Shown piece after piece: positions 5,428-5,778 of a DNA stretch of 5,778 nt (position 1 is the first letter of the stretch; each line of letters starts with the position of its first letter). Origin of the DNA: CAZCWX01 sp964502465 (GTDB lineage Bacteria > Desulfobacterota > Binatia > Bin18); NCBI GenBank assembly GCA_964502465.1, contig CAZCWX010000236.1:1-5778 (forward strand). The letters are read 5' to 3'. A program made the position numbers and the translations under genes. The notes beneath the pieces were generated by a model. The model was not told the DNA's origin. It ran no database searches and saw only the letters and a program-made list of their open reading frames with translations.

Positions 5428-5476
5428 GCTTGGCGTGCTGCCTATCACTAAACCGCAGCGGCAACAATCTCCTACC

Positions 5477-5494
5477 TCCCACCTGTGCGGTTAC
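5477..5494 (-). repeat. Right inverted repeat of the IS66 element
   Basis: Read on the minus strand it is GTAACCGCACAGGTGGGA, with eleven identical terminal bases and 15 of 18 overall against the left end. It lies about 50 bp upstream of the transposase start, so it probably overlaps or adjoins the tnpC promoter. Confidence 0.85.
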
Positions 5495-5553
5495 CCGTAA
5501 ACTTGCTCCATCCACCCAGCGTGAATTTCGTTATGCTGCTGCCGCATAAAGGT

Positions 5554-5591
5554 TTCCGGAGAGCCTCTCAGAGCCGCCTCGCACTCCGGAA
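5554..5591. repeat. 8-bp inverted repeat with 22-base spacer
   Basis: TTCCGGAG (5554-5561) and CTCCGGAA (5584-5591) are exact inverted complements in the gap between the IS66 element and the right-edge gene. Nearby are a 6-bp stem TTATGC/GCATAA (5531-5549) and a direct repeat GACTCTAGG (5595-5603 and 5619-5627). No function can be assigned. Confidence 0.5.
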
Positions 5592-5664
5592 GAAGACTCT
5601 AGGGGCAGAAAAAGATCGGACTCTAGGCTTGTAGTGGCAACAGTCTTACGCTTATTTTTATCCT

Positions 5665-5778
5665 ATGAGCATACAACGTACGATCCTACGAGTCCTGTGT
5701 CAGAGTGCGGTGCTCGGCACGCTAGGGGGCACACTGCCTGCGCTGGGCGTCGCTAACCCTGCCGTATCTAACCCTCCC
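5665..5778 (+). CDS. N-terminus of a putative exported protein (partial, runs off the right edge)
   Basis: From ATG 5665 the frame stays open to the end of the window, giving 38 residues. They read as a signal peptide: a basic start (MSIQRTILR), a hydrophobic stretch (VLCQSAVLGTLGGTLPALGV) and a VANPAVS region that could be the cleavage site. A cysteine at residue 12 is not in lipobox context. No Shine-Dalgarno is visible in the AT-rich bases before the ATG, which lowers confidence, and the true start could differ. It is co-directional with nothing nearby and lies about 170 bp beyond the IS66 element. The family is unknown; the call rests on the signal-peptide pattern alone. Confidence 0.45.
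   Translation, partial: MSIQRTILRVLCQSAVLGTLGGTLPALGVANPAVSNPP

Larger units (their letters stand above)
3976..5494 (-). mobile_element. IS66-family element, tnpC-only (ISBst12-like) type, about 1.52 kb
   Basis: The element is bounded by inverted repeats starting GTAACCGCACA, with the GTAA ends typical of the IS66 family, and carries one gene, an IS66 transposase, filling nearly all its length. There is no tnpA or tnpB, which places it with the ISBst12-like members. IS66 elements normally make 8-bp target duplications. Here the flanks (AAAAAAAC on the left, CCGTAAAC on the right) share only the last four bases, so no duplication can be claimed; mutation or recombination after insertion would explain this. 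The left end abuts an A run and lies about 65 bp upstream of the brnTA promoter. The transposase is frameshifted, so the copy probably cannot move on its own. Confidence 0.88.

Noticed and set aside
3968..5502. 8-bp target-site duplication for the IS66 element
   Set aside because: The two flanking octamers agree only at their last four bases, below what is needed to call a duplication.
1..5778. tRNA, rRNA, CRISPR array or phage att site
   Set aside because: No T-loop signature, regularly spaced repeat-spacer array or integrase neighbourhood was found on either strand.

Overview
The window looks like an accessory, gene-poor stretch of a bacterial chromosome or large replicon. Features that support a bacterial, probably Gram-negative, origin are Shine-Dalgarno-led starts, a Sec-type signal peptide, a BrnT/BrnA-type toxin-antitoxin pair and two bacterial insertion-sequence genes. 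The bases look moderately GC-rich. I cannot name a species or phylum from the sequence alone. Intact genes cover only about a quarter of the window. Much of the rest is transposon remnant or non-coding DNA rich in hairpins and inverted repeats, as expected of a region with a history of insertion and decay.

Layout, left to right. (1) Positions 1-24 hold the first eight codons of a leftward gene whose strong Shine-Dalgarno sits inside a 7-bp hairpin. (2) Positions 25-577 carry no convincing gene, only short direct repeats. (3) 578-949 (+) encodes a small antibiotic-biosynthesis-monooxygenase (ABM) fold protein. (4) 937-1494 (-) is the N-terminal part of what looks like an ISKra4-type transposase, cut short and fused to a meaningless tail. 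(5) 1496-1645 is a 150-bp unit bounded by 22-bp inverted repeats, beginning right at the start of that transposase remnant. (6) 1646-2399 is non-coding but structured: three hairpin or inverted-repeat units, a ten-codon mini-ORF with a perfect Shine-Dalgarno, and a well-formed intrinsic terminator that works only on the minus strand. (7) 2400-2939 (+) encodes an exported cysteine-rich protein of no family I recognise. (8) 2940-3330 is non-coding, with a GC-rich hairpin that could end leftward transcription. (9) 3331-3874 (-) is a brnT-brnA type II toxin-antitoxin operon with overlapping genes and an operator-like palindrome between its promoter boxes. (10) 3976-5494 is an IS66-family element of the kind carrying only tnpC (ISBst12-like), with both terminal repeats present but a one-base frameshift in the transposase. 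(11) 5665-5778 (+) is the start of another putatively exported protein, running off the window.

How the parts relate. The brnTA operon is a self-contained autoregulated module: BrnT is a RelE-fold ribonuclease and BrnA its ribbon-helix-helix antitoxin and repressor. The IS66 element sits about 65 bp upstream of the brnTA promoter in the same orientation, so transcription leaving the transposase gene would run toward the toxin. The ABM protein and the exported cysteine-rich protein show no operon link to each other or to the toxin-antitoxin pair. I see no convincing new multi-gene system. The parts most worth a second look are the 150-bp inverted-repeat unit, the orphan minus-strand terminator upstream of the cysteine-rich protein, and that protein itself.
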